This document shows, in pieces, positions 26,131-39,459 of a DNA stretch of 62,500 nt (within the stretch, counting starts at the first letter, position 1; each line of letters opens with the position of its first letter). This stretch comes from Chrysomallon squamiferum (Eukaryota; Mollusca; Gastropoda; Neomphalida; Peltospiridae). A program made the position numbers and the translations under genes. Under the pieces are notes generated by a model, which searched no databases, was not told the DNA's origin, and saw nothing but the letters and a program-made list of their open reading frames with translations. The stretch covers positions 8,185,311-8,247,810 of the forward strand of contig CM022673.1 in the NCBI GenBank assembly GCA_012295275.1, in the 5' to 3' direction.

Positions 26131-26639
26131 CCCCAAAAAATCTGTTACATTATAATTAATTTCCAGTTTACTATGTGCATAATCGTGCAATGACTTTCTA
26201 AATGGGTAAGGATGCATTAAAAACAAATTACAAAGCAATGCATGATGCACTTCCATTTTAAATTATACATTCACTGTATTCATGCGTGTGAATTTCTGCA
26301 GGCCGCGGGACTACTTTCCCCATTGAGAACTAAAATTCTTGAATGAAAGTTTCCCAGTTACGCGCGATTTGATACGCCAGCCATCTGACGCAAGTTAGCT
26401 AAGTCGAACTAGGACGAGGGTGGTGGGAAAGGAAGCTGTAACAATGGTTAATGCATTTCTACTCGCTTCAAAGATTTGCCGAAATATTTTGGTACATTGT
26501 GTGTCGGACGAAGACTGTATCGTAACGACAGGAAACGTGGAGAAAGTACAACATGTGACAGACGGGGATGTGTCGTTTCGTTGATAAAATTGCAGTTCAG
26601 TGAATGAATTTTCCCCCAAAGCTGCCAAATTTAAATAAT

Positions 26640-27452
26640 CTGCCGTTGGCTTGATCTTTTATCCTTTTTTTTTTTTTTATGTTATATCCGGTGAATTAGT
26701 TTTCTTTTGCAAAAAAAAAAAAAAGATGATTTTTTTCATTGATATATTTTGCCGAATGAAAAATCCTTAATCGCAATGTTATGAAAAGATGTCGGCTGAT
26801 AATGTTTTTGTGACATTATTGTCGCCGTCATCATCATTATAGTGTGAGTCATCATTATAATCATTGTGATAGTCATCATCATATCAAAATCATCATCTCT
26901 GCCTAGAAGTAGTAGTAGTAGTTTGTCAGTATTACAAACGAAGAATTTATAGGTTATTTTACACAAACTTCTGAATAATGTAATATCTGAAAAGAAATTT
27001 GAATGATGCATACTATAATTTATCCTACCGGTAGGATAAATTAAAAACAAAAAATGTATTATTAATGATTATTCTGATTTTCTGATCTTTTTCTGTTTTT
27101 AAAATCATCTCTATTTTTCTGTTTTAAAATCATCTCTATTTTTCTATTGTAAACTCATCTCTATAGACAGACGAATCTTAAAACTACAATATATATTTAC
27201 TAACTTTTTTCAGACATTTTGCATAACATGAAATATTCCTTCACATGTAAACAATGCACATGTATGAAGAAATGTGTAGTTATTTAAAGTATACTGCTTT
27301 TTTTTTTTTTATTATTTCTGTCAGAATATCAAGGCACTAACAGTCTTGTTATATGGAAGATATTTTAATGATTTGGTTCAGTAGCTTTGATTCAATTACT
27401 TTTTGTTTCTTTTTTTTTACTTTTCCTCTTCGTTCCTTTTATTCTTTTCTTT

Positions 27453-27488
<36 letters not shown>

Positions 27489-28080
27489 TTTCTTTAATTC
27501 TTTATTTCTTTAATTCTGTATTTCTTTATTCCTTTATTTCTTTATTTCTTTATTTCTTTATTTTTCTATATATATTTTTTTTCATTCATAGAATTATGAC
27601 TACTTTTTTAAACTGACACCATGTCTTTTTTTTATCTCTCTCTCTCTAGCTTTTGACCACCAACAGAGGATATTCTTAAACAGTGTTTGGTTATTGTTAA
27701 TTGGAAAAATCGTTAACATAAAAAAAAAAAAAAACGTCTTGTCATAACAAACCTTCAGTCTGTTTTGAGAATAATCAATTCGGTGTTAACTGTCAAAGGT
27801 ATCGTATCTGACACGCAAATTATAGTCTAAACATGTTTGCTTTAAATGAGCACAGTTTTTCTCTGTCCACCGCACAATACCTCTTTGTTACCGTTTTATT
27901 GCTACTACGACAAAACAACAACAACAAAAAATTCTCGATAATAGACGAACCCACACACATATATATTATATACATATACAAACATTTAAATTGTGTCAAT
28001 CTCCTCTTTTTTTTTTGTATTCGTTTTATTTCTCACTTTTAACCAGCTTTTATTGCGCTTAAACGAACAATAATTTTAAC
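26640..28080. other. AT-rich intergenic sequence, no gene seen
   Basis: It holds T and A tracts, a short imperfect tandem repeat of about 25 bases at 27085-27165 (AAAATCATCTCTATTTTTCT words) and a (CTTT)n stretch at 27445-27490. Confidence 0.5.
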
Positions 28081-28420
28081 ACCTTTATGGCAGGTCTTGT
28101 GAATGTACAGGTAAATTAGCAGCCACGGTGGCAAATCTATTTGTGAGGTAAAAACTCATTCTCACGGGCAGGTGGCGGTGCTAATCGACAGGTGAACTCA
28201 CCTGGTAATTCGCTTCACAAACAGATCGGTGTGCAAACTATAGCAGTGCTATTTTCTGCTGTCACTTCTGTAACAATACCTCGGACGTAACGTACTCTCT
28301 CTCACTTTTCACGTAATTCTAGAGATGTTGGTAGATTTACATAAGTGACATTTTACCAGTGTTTTCAGGTTTCCAGCACGAAGACGTTTCTTGTAAACTC
28401 TGCATAACCTCCGTAATTAG
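28081..28420. promoter_or_regulatory. Intergenic island with CSL motif and three CAGGTG E-boxes
   Basis: TTCTCACG (CGTGAGAA on the minus strand, a CSL match) at 28159-28166 is followed by CAGGTG at 28169-28174 and 28189-28194 and by CACCTG at 28199-28204. The last two form a perfect CAGGTGA-AC-TCACCTG inverted repeat. The island lies about 2 kb upstream of the gene A promoter. Confidence 0.45.
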
Positions 28421-28647
28421 ATGTCACAGTTGTTTTTTTTCTGAATCACGGTTCATCCATTCCTTACCTAACTCTAAATATAATGTGTTGTTATATCGGT
28501 TTACGTAATGAGTGCTTATTATGTTATTGTATACGTTAGCAAAACTCCTCCGTTATCTCTTTGTCTATGAAAAGGTGTTTATTAAATATTGTATATGTAT
28601 ATGCATGTGTGTCCGTTTGCATGTATGTATTTACGATGTGCGTGTTT

Positions 28648-28688
<41 letters not shown>

Positions 28689-28886
28689 GGGTGTGTGTAT
28701 GTATAATGTGTATGTATAATATATATGTATATATTATATGCAAAACTAAATGAAGTGTCTATATAAATGTTTATATGTATTTATATATCACACAGTCAAC
28801 ACGTATGATGATGTTTGGTGAAGACATGACATATGAAACAATAGTTAATTATTTCTCATATTATACGATACTATAATATGTCACAT

Positions 28887-29031
28887 AAAGAATATAATAT
28901 AATATAATATAATATAATATAATATGATATGATATGATATAATATAATATAATATAATATAATATAATATAATATAATATAATATAATATAATATAATAT
29001 AATATAATATAATATAATATAATATAATATA
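28887..29031. repeat. (AATAT)n pentanucleotide array
   Basis: About 28 units, with three GATAT variants near 28925-28938. Confidence 0.95.
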
Positions 29032-29039
29032 AAGATCGA

Positions 29040-30631
29040 ATCTAGATGGTTTCGTTTGATATTTTGTGTTACCTAACAGAAATGCATTTAAGGCAAAATT
29101 TTATCAGTTTAATCATTAATGTCATCACAAGAGAATGTTATCAGTTGTCCATATAAATAATATCACAGTCTAATCTTCGGAATCTGATGTTTCGCCAAAC
29201 ATTATGTTATTGATCAAAGTACCTTCTTAGCCGTATCTTTTGCCATTTTCTAAACTGCCTTTGCATGCTGTTCTGAAAACAGGCAAAAGATGCATAAAAA
29301 TTAGATTACTTTTCGTACATTATTTGATAATGTTGTATCCTTTATTTATTTCTAAATCATGCAATTGTTATGTCGTTAGAGATATGTACTTTGTTCATCT
29401 TTATCATCGTTATCATTGTTACATTAAAATTATCTACATATTGAACATTAATTTTAACAACAATACTTTAACATTTTAACTCTCCTGTCTAACTGAAACC
29501 CTAGTTCGTATCAAAATACTACTGATGATGATGATGATGATGATACTGATAATGAAGATGATAATCAAAGTAGCAGTGATAACTTGCGTCGTTATTTTGT
29601 TGTCAACGTCGTTTAATCATTAGATATTTTTTTTTCAAAATAAATAATATATTATAATTATTCAGTCAATTAAAAACTTCAATATTCTTCCACGACTGAA
29701 TATAACATAATAAACTGTGTTTAGAATAAGACAAAGAACTATATTTTAAATCTTATATTGCACAATCAGAACAGTTTAATGTCCGTGTCATTACTATTTG
29801 ATTTATGCTGCACGGTTTACTTAAACCATCTTTTAGAAAACCAGGGATACCTGTGGAAAGTTAACATATGTTCTTCTTCCCAAACACTGGCTTTTGTCGA
29901 CCAAAAAAAAAAAAAAAAAATCTTTATTCTTTATAATTAGCTACTGGAACGGTTCAGTGGTCATTCATAGATGCACATCGAAACAATTCTTGTTCAGTGT
30001 ATTTCGATAATTTAGCATGCACGTGACTGTTGAGTTTGTCTAAAGCCGCAGTAGGAACTACGTCTTTGTACGGTGGAGTTTTACTATAAATAGATCAGTG
30101 GTTTCAGCGTTGTCCATTTGGCGGTTTAGAAAACGAAAATAAATAAAACAAAACATAAAAATGTAGCCGATTTAAAATCTGTAATCTTTATTTTCATTAT
30201 AATATTAAAACTTTCTTGGTTATGATGTCAAAACTATTTTTTTTTTACAATTTCTGGCTTTTTCTCTTTTCCCCTCTGGTTGTGAGTAGATCTCTGTTGA
30301 GGTGTTATGTGGTTCGTAGGATCAAATCTCCTCAGGTCGTTCGTTGCACAGTTTTCCGTCTTAACCAGTACTTAACGTGTTGTTTTATCAAAGGTCGTGA
30401 TGTATGCTTTTACTGGCTGTGAGAAGGTTTACATGAAAACTTACTTTTTGCTAACTGAAAAATAATCATCAATTGCTTGGCAGCGTTGAGTTTATCATTT
30501 ACTGTTTCAATGGTCCTTATTATAAACATGTGGAATCGCTGATTAAAGAAATTTAGAATAATAAAATTATCATTTGTTACACTTTTTTTTCTTCTTCTTC
30601 TTTTCTTATTATTATTACTATTATTATCATT

Positions 30632-30684
<53 letters not shown>

Positions 30685-30696
30685 TATTATTATTAC

Positions 30697-30745
<49 letters not shown>

Positions 30746-31930
30746 AAATCAATGTTCCTCATATCAAATTCCTCGTATACGTTTTAAGAAGAATGCAACT
30801 GAAACTATATCACTGGAGTAAATGCAAAAATTTTAAATCAAAATAACAACAACAAAAAGCAAAGCCGTATGTACACCCTTTGCAAACAGTTTTAGTACGA
30901 ATTAAACGGTCCGTAAATTTTTATACACGTGTCTGTTAAAGGTATTTTGTTGTTCTCTCAACAAAACAATTACAAAGTAATAACAATAAAAGAAAATAAT
31001 ATTTGGCTATAGAGATATCGATTGAAATGAAGAAGCCATTTAAATTTCCAAACTTAATAATCTGATCATCGTTAAAGGGACAATAAAATCTTTTATTCGT
31101 CACAAAAATGAATATCAGATGTTATGTATGTTTATGGCGTCACGTGCCAGTGATATATAATATTATTTTTTATAAACGTGTATGACACCATGGGTTATTT
31201 TATAGAATAATAGCTGATATTAAAGAAATAAAATGATAAAAGAAAACCAAGAAAATGTTCTTTTTAAATGACGGCTAAATGACAGCCCAGCTTTTCTTTA
31301 TGCCTCTATTTACTGTATCACTTAATTATACTAATAATTATCTTTATTTTTTTTTTTGGTCTTAATCTACTGAGAAAAACCTCAGCAAAAAACTATCTTT
31401 AAAAATAATAAACAAAACAAAATGTTTTAATTATTTAATATTAATAACAATTTCACTGTTAGCAATAACAAAGAATACAATTACAGCGGTAGTACTACGT
31501 AAAATATAATACTGAATTAGTAACTGCTGTAGCAACAGAAGTAGTATTGGTAACTTCAGTAGTAGTAGTAGTAGTAATGACAGTTGTATTAACAGTTACC
31601 CCATTAGCTGTAATAACAATAGGCACTAGTAATACTAGTAGGAGTAGTAGTATTAGTGGAGATGGTGAGTGGTTTGTGGTAGTGTTAGTAACAGTAGTAG
31701 TAGCAATAATAATAATAATAATAACAACAGTAGCAGCAGCAGCACAAACACTAATAGTAATAGTAGTTGCATCATTAGTATGCAGAATTGTTGTAATACA
31801 AGGTGATGCTATAACAAGAGTTTCTAATAAAAAAGTAAACAGAAACTTTAAATTTGAAGGAGAAATTAGAAAACTTTGTTGTTGTTGTTTGCTGGGGTTT
31901 TTAATGTGTTTTTTTGTGTGTGTTTTTTTT
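29040..31930. other. Intergenic stretch, no gene seen
   Basis: Mostly AT-rich. A compound (ATT)n/(ATC)n/(ATT)n array lies at 30604-30742. Trinucleotide-biased AGT/ATT sequence at 31480-31790 produces long low-complexity open frames on both strands that I do not regard as genes. Confidence 0.5.
30604..30742. repeat. Compound (ATT)n and (ATC)n microsatellite
   Basis: A central run of about seventeen ATC units is flanked by ATT units. Confidence 0.9.
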
Positions 31931-31934
31931 TTTC

Positions 31935-32800
31935 GCCGCACTTACAACACCTTTCCACTTTCACACGGTAACGCACACGTCACCCAGTTTCTCTCATCTT
32001 TGTTTCTCGAGAGGGTTCTGAACTTATTGATTTGCAGAACACTTCACAGAGATTAATTTCCTTCAAACAACAGTCTGGTTATCCCAGTATGAAAATCGCT
32101 TTTTTGTCTTTCAAAAGAGCTCGTTCTTGTTCCGAGGACTGCGGGGAAAATGTGTACGGTGAGAAAAATGCGTGCGACATCGTTGTCCGAACTCAGGTAC
32201 GTATCGATTACCCCGTTGTACCGTGGTAGACGACGGCGGCATGACGGTTACGTTTTCACACACACACAAAAAAAAAAAATTAAATAAATAAAATACACGA
32301 TATGTTACGAGAATTAGTTTTTTGATCGATCTTAGGTGACGGGAACCATGCGGCAGACGTTTTGGAATAAGGGAAAAAATACCGTGGGAACGGATTTAAT
32401 ATATTTTTAAAAAAAAAAAGAAAAAAAAAAAAAAAAGCTCATGCTCTTGATTTTTAAAAAAAAAAAAAAAAAGAAATTGTACCGATAGGGTGGGAAAAAA
32501 ATTTGAGAAAAGACAAAAAAAAAAAAAAATGGTAAAAAAGTTCTTTTTCATACACAGGCTGCTGCTGCTGCCTCTTAAAAAGAATTTACTCTGCAGAAGT
32601 CATTATTTACGTGTTCAAAGGTCGGAAACCGACTGTTCGGCTGTTCTCGTCACGCTATGCACACTGCACGGCTTGTGCAGCGCGTGAGCGCGCGCGTCAG
32701 GTGGGTGCCCCTATTGAGGGTGGACGAGCACCCGTGACGTCGATCTTGGCCACACCTCGAGTCCTTCACGCGCAACAGAAATGATAGCTGTCGGCGTGTG
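31935..32800. promoter_or_regulatory. Two GC-richer islands around a CSL motif
   Basis: Unique sequence at 31935-32250 and CpG-rich sequence at 32545-32790 flank CGTGGGAA at 32393-32400. The second island contains GGGTGC...GCACCC arms near 32702-32733. A possible exon at 32038-32196 is discussed separately. Confidence 0.3.
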
Positions 32801-33367
32801 AAAAGAATGAAAAGGTCACACACAATATCAAAAAAAAAATGAAGGTTACATTGTTTACTGAAATGCGGTTAGTTCTGTACCTATAAAATTACAATACGCC
32901 AGCCGATGTTTTCATTCAATAAGCCACCCTTTTTCCCTCTCTCTCTTCGTCCTCGAAACATATGTTCACGTTAATGTTAATATTATTAACTGTTTTTAAT
33001 TTAATATCAAATAAAAGCGTGAAAACCGCATTGTATCCACAAGAAGTTGATACTAATGATTATACAACAATGAAAAAAAAAAAAAAAAAAATAAAAATAA
33101 AAAAAATAAAAATTATAATAGAAAAAAAAGGAAGAAAGAAATCGTAAAATAATAAAATTAAACTTATTTAATAAAAATAAATAATAATAAAATAATAATT
33201 ATTATATATGACACTAATTACATTAAAAATAGCCATAAAAATTCTGAATTGAAAAGTTACTTATTATTATTGTTGTTGTTGTTGTTATTATAGAAAAAAC
33301 TAATTCTGAACACATACATCTGTAGAAAATGTTACAAATAATTTTCTAGTACATTATAGATTCAGTA

Positions 33368-33398
33368 TAGTAGTAGTAGTAGTAGTAGTAGTGTTAAC

Positions 33399-33449
<51 letters not shown>
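33368..33449. repeat. (AGT)n and (AAT)n microsatellites
   Basis: Eight AGT units and then about sixteen AAT units. Confidence 0.9.
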
Positions 33450-33450
<1 letters not shown>

Positions 33451-33819
33451 CTATCACATTGCAGAATCTAATATTAAGAGTCGAGAATTCCATCTGTCCA
33501 TGCATCCATCGGTCAACAGGTCTGTCCGTTAATAAGCATGCATGTTTGGTCTGTCTTTATCTGTGTCGGTCTATCTAGTTATCCAAGGAAACGTAAGTTA
33601 TTCACATTAATGTTTAAAATATACATTCACCATCAACAAACCATCACATCTGCCACACCGGAGATAAAAGAGATAAACAAATTAAGGATGTGACGTTGCT
33701 GCTAATACGTCTAATCTCCTGACAGAGAAGTAAAGCAAGTTACATCAAAAAGAAAGAAAAAGGAGAAGAAAAAAAAAAAAAAAAAAAAAACCTAAGAAGA
33801 AAAAAAAACAAACGCCGCC

Positions 33820-34140
33820 GCCATTACAATTGTGACGTAATCCGCGGCAAGAAGAAAGTGTATTTTTGTTTACAGTCTACGCGTTATTGTTGCGGCTAAT
33901 CGGTGGAAACAAATGAATGTCCCGAATCGTCATGATTGGAAATTATCAAGTTCACACAAACAGAAATAAATCTGTAATTGAGTTCTGAATGGGATTAGCC
34001 CGGACGGTTGACCACAGTGTCGGACCATCTGTCCCGCGCGCACATTACCGTGATTACGTCTAAGCGTACTTACAAAAGGGTAACAGTGTATCATCAGCGG
34101 AACATCAAACGAGTCACGGTTAATTCGACAAAAAAGAGTA
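33820..34140. promoter_or_regulatory. GC-richer intergenic island
   Basis: Unique sequence with CpGs carries GGGATTA near 33991 (Otx/Pitx-type), TTGACCACA near 34009 (Runx-type) and a TGACGTAA word near 33833. No coding exon is evident. It lies between the two HLH genes. Confidence 0.3.
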
Positions 34141-34505
34141 CAAAAAAGGCATGTTTACCCAATTAAAACAGACTGGTTTTCGGTTTCTTTGCTTCTTTCC
34201 ATACCCTATACCACCACTAACAAAATGTATGGGGGGGGGGGGATTTTTTTTTTTTTTCCTATAAATGATGCTTCCAAACAATAAAGATTAGTTACCAATG
34301 CCGTTATCGGTTTTCTGATTTCAAGGTTGCTGGTATCTGGGTTCGGAACCTGGTTCCGGGCTCTAAACTGTCGGACATTGTTGAAAAATTTACACAATGG
34401 GTAATATTTCACAGAAACTTGCTTATCTGATTGTGATTCTCATTTTATGCCCAGAAAACGTGTTCCAATTAATTTGTCTGAAAAAAGATCGCATTTCTTT
34501 GTAGC

Positions 34506-34589
34506 AGTAATCACACACTGGTGTAGTTAGTAATCACACACTGATGTAGTTAGTAATCACGCACTGATGTAGTTAGTAATCACACACTG
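34506..34589. repeat. 23-bp tandem repeat
   Basis: About 3.6 copies of AGTAATCACACACTGATGTA followed by GTT, with single-base differences. Confidence 0.9.
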
Positions 34590-35339
34590 AAATAAAAGCG
34601 GAAGAATGGAACGTTTTGTTCATAATAAAATCGTCACGCAATAATGTATAACTGAGAAAATACACAAAGAAAAACTCTTGCCAAAAGACAGTAACTAAAT
34701 AAAAAAAAAAAAAAAAAATTAATCAAGGATTGAAACATTAACTTGCTTTAAATGTTAAAAACTACAACTTTAAGCGATCATATTGCTGCATATTTCTGAA
34801 AAAAAAAACAACAACAAAAAGAAAACCCACAACATTTTTTAAAGAAAATGTGTAGTCTTGGATCTATTTGTTACTTTCCGAACCCCGCTTCTCAAAACAT
34901 TTTGGATATTAAGAGGAGTGAAAGCTATGTTTATGTGTAATGATTATTTAAAAACAAAAAAAATTAAGATATATATATTTAACTGGTTTTGACATTCCTC
35001 GTTTCACCATTGTTAGCGGAATTCTGAAATCGTGAATCACAAAGTTTGACGATTTTGCGTGTGTGTGTGTGTGTCTCTGTGCGTGTGTCTCTGTGTGTGT
35101 GTGTGTCTGTGTGTCTGTGTCTGTGTTTGTTTGTGTGTGTGGTTCACTGATCACATTATTCACTAATTATTATTTGCAATAGACATCAAGAGTTTGGCAG
35201 AATGCAAAAAAAAAAACAAGAAGAGAATAATAATTATAAAACGAGACTTACGATGCAGATTTCAGTGATACAAGATAATAATCAAGCGCATTAAACATGT
35301 TTAAAATACTTCAGAGGCTTGGTGCTATAATTATGAGTT

Positions 35340-35480
35340 TTCAATACAGCCACAGCTATTGTTCATGTCTCGCGTGCGGACAAGTGGGTGAAATGCGCGT
35401 GCCGCACGTGTCATGTGTCGCGTGGCATGTGACCCTCATTAACTACAGGATCAGTATCCACATAAAACCCACATCAGTGG
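35340..35480. promoter_or_regulatory. E-box cluster island
   Basis: CACGTG (35405-35410), CATGTG (35412-35417) and CATGTG (35426-35431) lie within 27 bases of CpG-rich sequence. A CACGCG-type word (GCGCGTG) is near 35396. Confidence 0.35.
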
Positions 35481-36492
35481 TCAGCTGGGTCGTATTTATG
35501 TTTAATTTGACTAGAAATTTCTGATATAAAATTAAAAAAATAATAATAATACCACCTATAGGAAAATAAAATGAAAACAACAGTCAGAAAGAATGGGGAA
35601 AAAAAAAAATAATAAAATAAAAATAAAAAAAATAACGAAAAAAGTTACAAAACAAAATAATAATAAAAATCAATAACACCCAAAATAACCCATCAACACC
35701 TATTTTTAATATAAAATATTTTGTGTCTTCTTTATTAAATACGGATTTTATGAGCAATTACAAATATAGGTTATGAAATGCACGCCCATACACAAATTCT
35801 GTTACACATAAAACCAAGAACATATCATTATATACATAACTCATACCTACCTACATACCTCACCCACCTTCTTATCTTCTTAACGATATGCAGAAATTAT
35901 ACATGTGTACATATATATATATAAATACGTGCATTCATGCATATAAGCATATATGTAAAGAAATGCATACATACGTATATGCAACCAGACCTAAATGTAT
36001 ATATATACATGCACATATTTACAGATATACTATACACACACACATGCACATATACATAGATACAGAGGCACACACGCACATACATGCATACATGAATACA
36101 TTACAACACGAACATTAGAAAACAACATAAGACAACAAATCAATACAAAAACACAACACAACAGAATACAGTACGGTTCAAACTAACAACAGATGAACAT
36201 AGGTGATGGAAGGCACAGAGTTTCAGATTAAATAAATATTTCAGTTAGATCTTTTGTACATTCTGTGTTATTGTTTACGGACAAAGGAAGCATAATCATA
36301 TATCTCCACCAACAATAGATCGCTGTGAAATAATAAATTTTGTAAGCAGTACAAATATATGTATTACAAATAGATTTTATATATATATATATATATATAT
36401 ATGAATATTAAGATGAATGTAATTTAAAACATTTTAATTCACCTATTTATTTAATTAGTATTATTGTTTGTTTGTTTGTTTATTCGTATTTA

Positions 36493-36650
36493 TTTTTTTT
36501 TATTTTTATTTTATTTTATTTTATTTTATTTTATTTTATTTTATTTTATTTCATTTTATTTTATTTTATTTTATTTTATTTTATTTTATTTTATTTTATT
36601 TTATTTCATTTCATTTCATTTCAATTCATTTTATTTTATTTTATATGTTT
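36493..36650. repeat. (ATTTT)n pentanucleotide array
   Basis: About thirty units of TTTTA, with some C-containing variants towards the right end. Open frames in all three frames are repeat translation. Confidence 0.95.
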
Positions 36651-36699
36651 ATAACTGTTTTTATTATATTTTTTTTTTTCTCTCTGTCTCTGTTGTAAC

Positions 36700-38191
36700 A
36701 AGAAAATAATACAAAAATCGATATTTGATTAAGCAATATTTCTGTTACCGGTGGCTTCTTTAGTTTCCTACATCGTTTTCATTTTATTATTTTGTTCTGA
36801 TAGACTTTTTTTTTTTTTTTTTTTTTTTTATTTATTGTAAAAAGAATATAATAAATAAATAGACAAATAAATATTCCCATTCCCGGTGACTTGCCTAATT
36901 TCATACTAATTTCCTTTCGTTACATTATCTGTTCTGTTTTTTTTCAAAATAAATAATTTGTACATGTATCCGTAATCCATTACCTTACCTTTTTCCCTAA
37001 ACAGCAAAGGTTCTGAGAATCCGCAGAAAACAAACAAACAAATAAATAAATAAATAGAGCAAATAAAAAAAAACTTATTATAAAAGAAGAAGAAAAAAAG
37101 GAAGATAAGCTAAACAAAAGAAAACCTACAACACTCATTTTTTTGTTTTCTGATGATGAAACCAGTATTGGTTTTCCCCTTCATTGGTTACAAAATATAT
37201 AACACCCGTAAGAACTTGTTAATTTTTTAATAATCTTTTTCCTGATTATATAACTGATAATATATAACTGAATATGACAGTACGTAAGGGTGTGATAGCC
37301 AAGAGATTAAATTAGATATTTTAAAATGACTGAATTCTGTGTTTGCTTGTTTTTTTTAATAATAAACGTTGATATTTACTGAAGCGCGGGTCAGGATTTC
37401 GTACTCGAATACCTACAGCCTTGAATCACGCTGGTAGTTATTTGTCATTATTAGAGTCTTCTGTGCTTCTTTCATTTATGAGCAGTGGTTAATTTGATGT
37501 TGCTGTTCTTATCTTATTGTTGTTTTACTCTCTTTCTTTAAAAAAAAAAATAAATAAATAAAAATTATTATTATTTTTGTTATTATTTTATTTATTGTAA
37601 TAATAATAATAATAAACGCTGTTGTTGTTGTTATCGTTGCTATACATATTTTCAATTTAAAAAAAAAAAGGTCAGATATACAGTTTGCATATAATCCCCC
37701 AAAACCCCATCCAAAACCCCCAACTAATAAGACCTCAAAAAAAAAAAAAAAAAAAAAAAATTCTCTGACACAAATGTTACAAATATATTAATATTTATAA
37801 ATAATTAAGTTGTTAAACTGTCTATTAATCAGTGAGTTATAATATATAAATATATATCTATAGTTATCCAAAGTCAGATACAGGCAGACAATCATGTCTT
37901 TAATACATACACACGACACACGCGCACACGCGCACGCACAAACATGTACGCAGTAAGCTGTTGGGTTTTTAAATATATAAATATATATATGAACACAATC
38001 GCTTAAATATGTCTTATTCTTATCACGCGATTACAGATCGGAAACATGTACAAACCTGTTACAACGCACTTAATCTAACTTTGACACATATACGTATAAT
38101 ATGTTATCAAACACGTTATAAACGTGATTTCTTTGAAATCCTCTAGACTGGGACACAGAATTTTAAAAATCATGTGTATAAAAATGATTGA

Positions 38192-38249
<58 letters not shown>

Positions 38250-38640
38250 TAAAAAAGGAAAATAATAACAACAACAAAAAATAAATAAATAAATAAATAA
38301 ATAAATAAAATAAAAATTTTTCTGGTTTTGTTTATGCTCTGCTTGCCTTCCTCAATGGTTTCCTGTCTATTCCGATGCATGCATGTTTATGCGTGTGTAT
38401 CAATGTGTGTGTATGCAAATATATGTATGCATACATTTACACAGTGTACGTTTGTATTTGTGTACGTATGCATGTATAACTGAAATTAAAAGTATAACAA
38501 AACGTTTGTTCGTGTCAAATGATGTAGTTCAAAATTACGGTTTCGTGTTTCTGTGTAGTTGTTGTACACTTATATAAACAAATGCTAACAGATGTTGTCA
38601 AAGCAGATATAAAAAAAAAAAAAAAAAACAACCACGAAGC
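36700..38640. other. AT-rich intergenic sequence, no gene seen
   Basis: It contains T and A tracts (36807-36829, 37737-37760) and an (AAT)n array at 38193-38249. No supported exon is present. Confidence 0.5.
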
Positions 38641-39450
38641 TAAATCGTGGTTTAATCGTTTTCAGTGCTAACGTCATTCAAGATGTTACGTTAACAACAT
38701 GTTAACTTTTTACACGTTTTCGACATCGACAAGATGTTTTCGCCTAAATTATTAAAAACAAAGCGGTCGGTTCCTGCGTGAAACAACTACTCTGCCGGTG
38801 CAAAGGAGCCATCTTGCGAGTTCAGCGGTGCCCGCGTTCGAAAATGGCGACAGTTGTTTAGTGTATGGGGTAACCCAGCAGCGGCGAGCTCCAGTGACAA
38901 AAGTCTTACGTTTTTTTTTTTTTAATACCTTAAATTAACACCAGCTCGGCTGGCAACAAACGAGTTCCCACGCTACGGTGTCACCCAATGCGCACCTGAC
39001 AGGCCTCTTCGCTGTCGTAGTGTATTGATGCGCCATTGAGATTCTTTTATAGATAACTCAGTTTCACAATCTCGTAATATAACTTTAAAAAAAAATAAAA
39101 AAATCTATTAAGGAAAGCAAACCGTTACAATTCGACTGTATCCGTTGTATTAAAATTGTTTTATTATTTGTCCGCTGCAAATGCATGAGGTTTCATTAAC
39201 GCACTATATAGCGTTCGCGGATGTGGACGATTGTGATTAGGCCGGCCGAAACATTTATATTACGGCAATGTCGAAAGAATTGTTTACTGCCGTCTGCCTG
39301 TCCGCAAAGACGACTCGAAGGAGTAAATATTTGCAGTAGCTGTTCTTGTCATTTGTTGCTAAGAAGGTCAGTACATATCTGTGTTGCATTTTGTGAAAAC
39401 TTGATTTCTTCGATGATTGTTGCTATAGCAACATATTGCTTTTGACTGGT
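38640..39450. promoter_or_regulatory. Candidate promoter/enhancer region upstream of HLH gene B
   Basis: Features in order are GCCATCTTG (38808-38816) and AAATGGCG (38842-38849), which are inverted YY1-like words; TTCCCACG (38965-38972, a CSL match); CACCTG (38994-38999); TATATAG (39205-39211) inside AACGC...GCGTT arms; and the palindrome GTTGCTATAGCAAC (39419-39432, an RFX X-box form). It lies 3.5-4 kb before gene B, whose first coding exon needs an upstream 5'UTR exon. The promoter position is inferred. Confidence 0.3.
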
Positions 39451-39459
39451 GTTATATCA

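Noticed and set aside
31495-32056. Long open frames on both strands rich in Val, Ile and Thr
   Set aside because: They come from AGT/ACT/ATA trinucleotide bias. Composition is low complexity on both strands.
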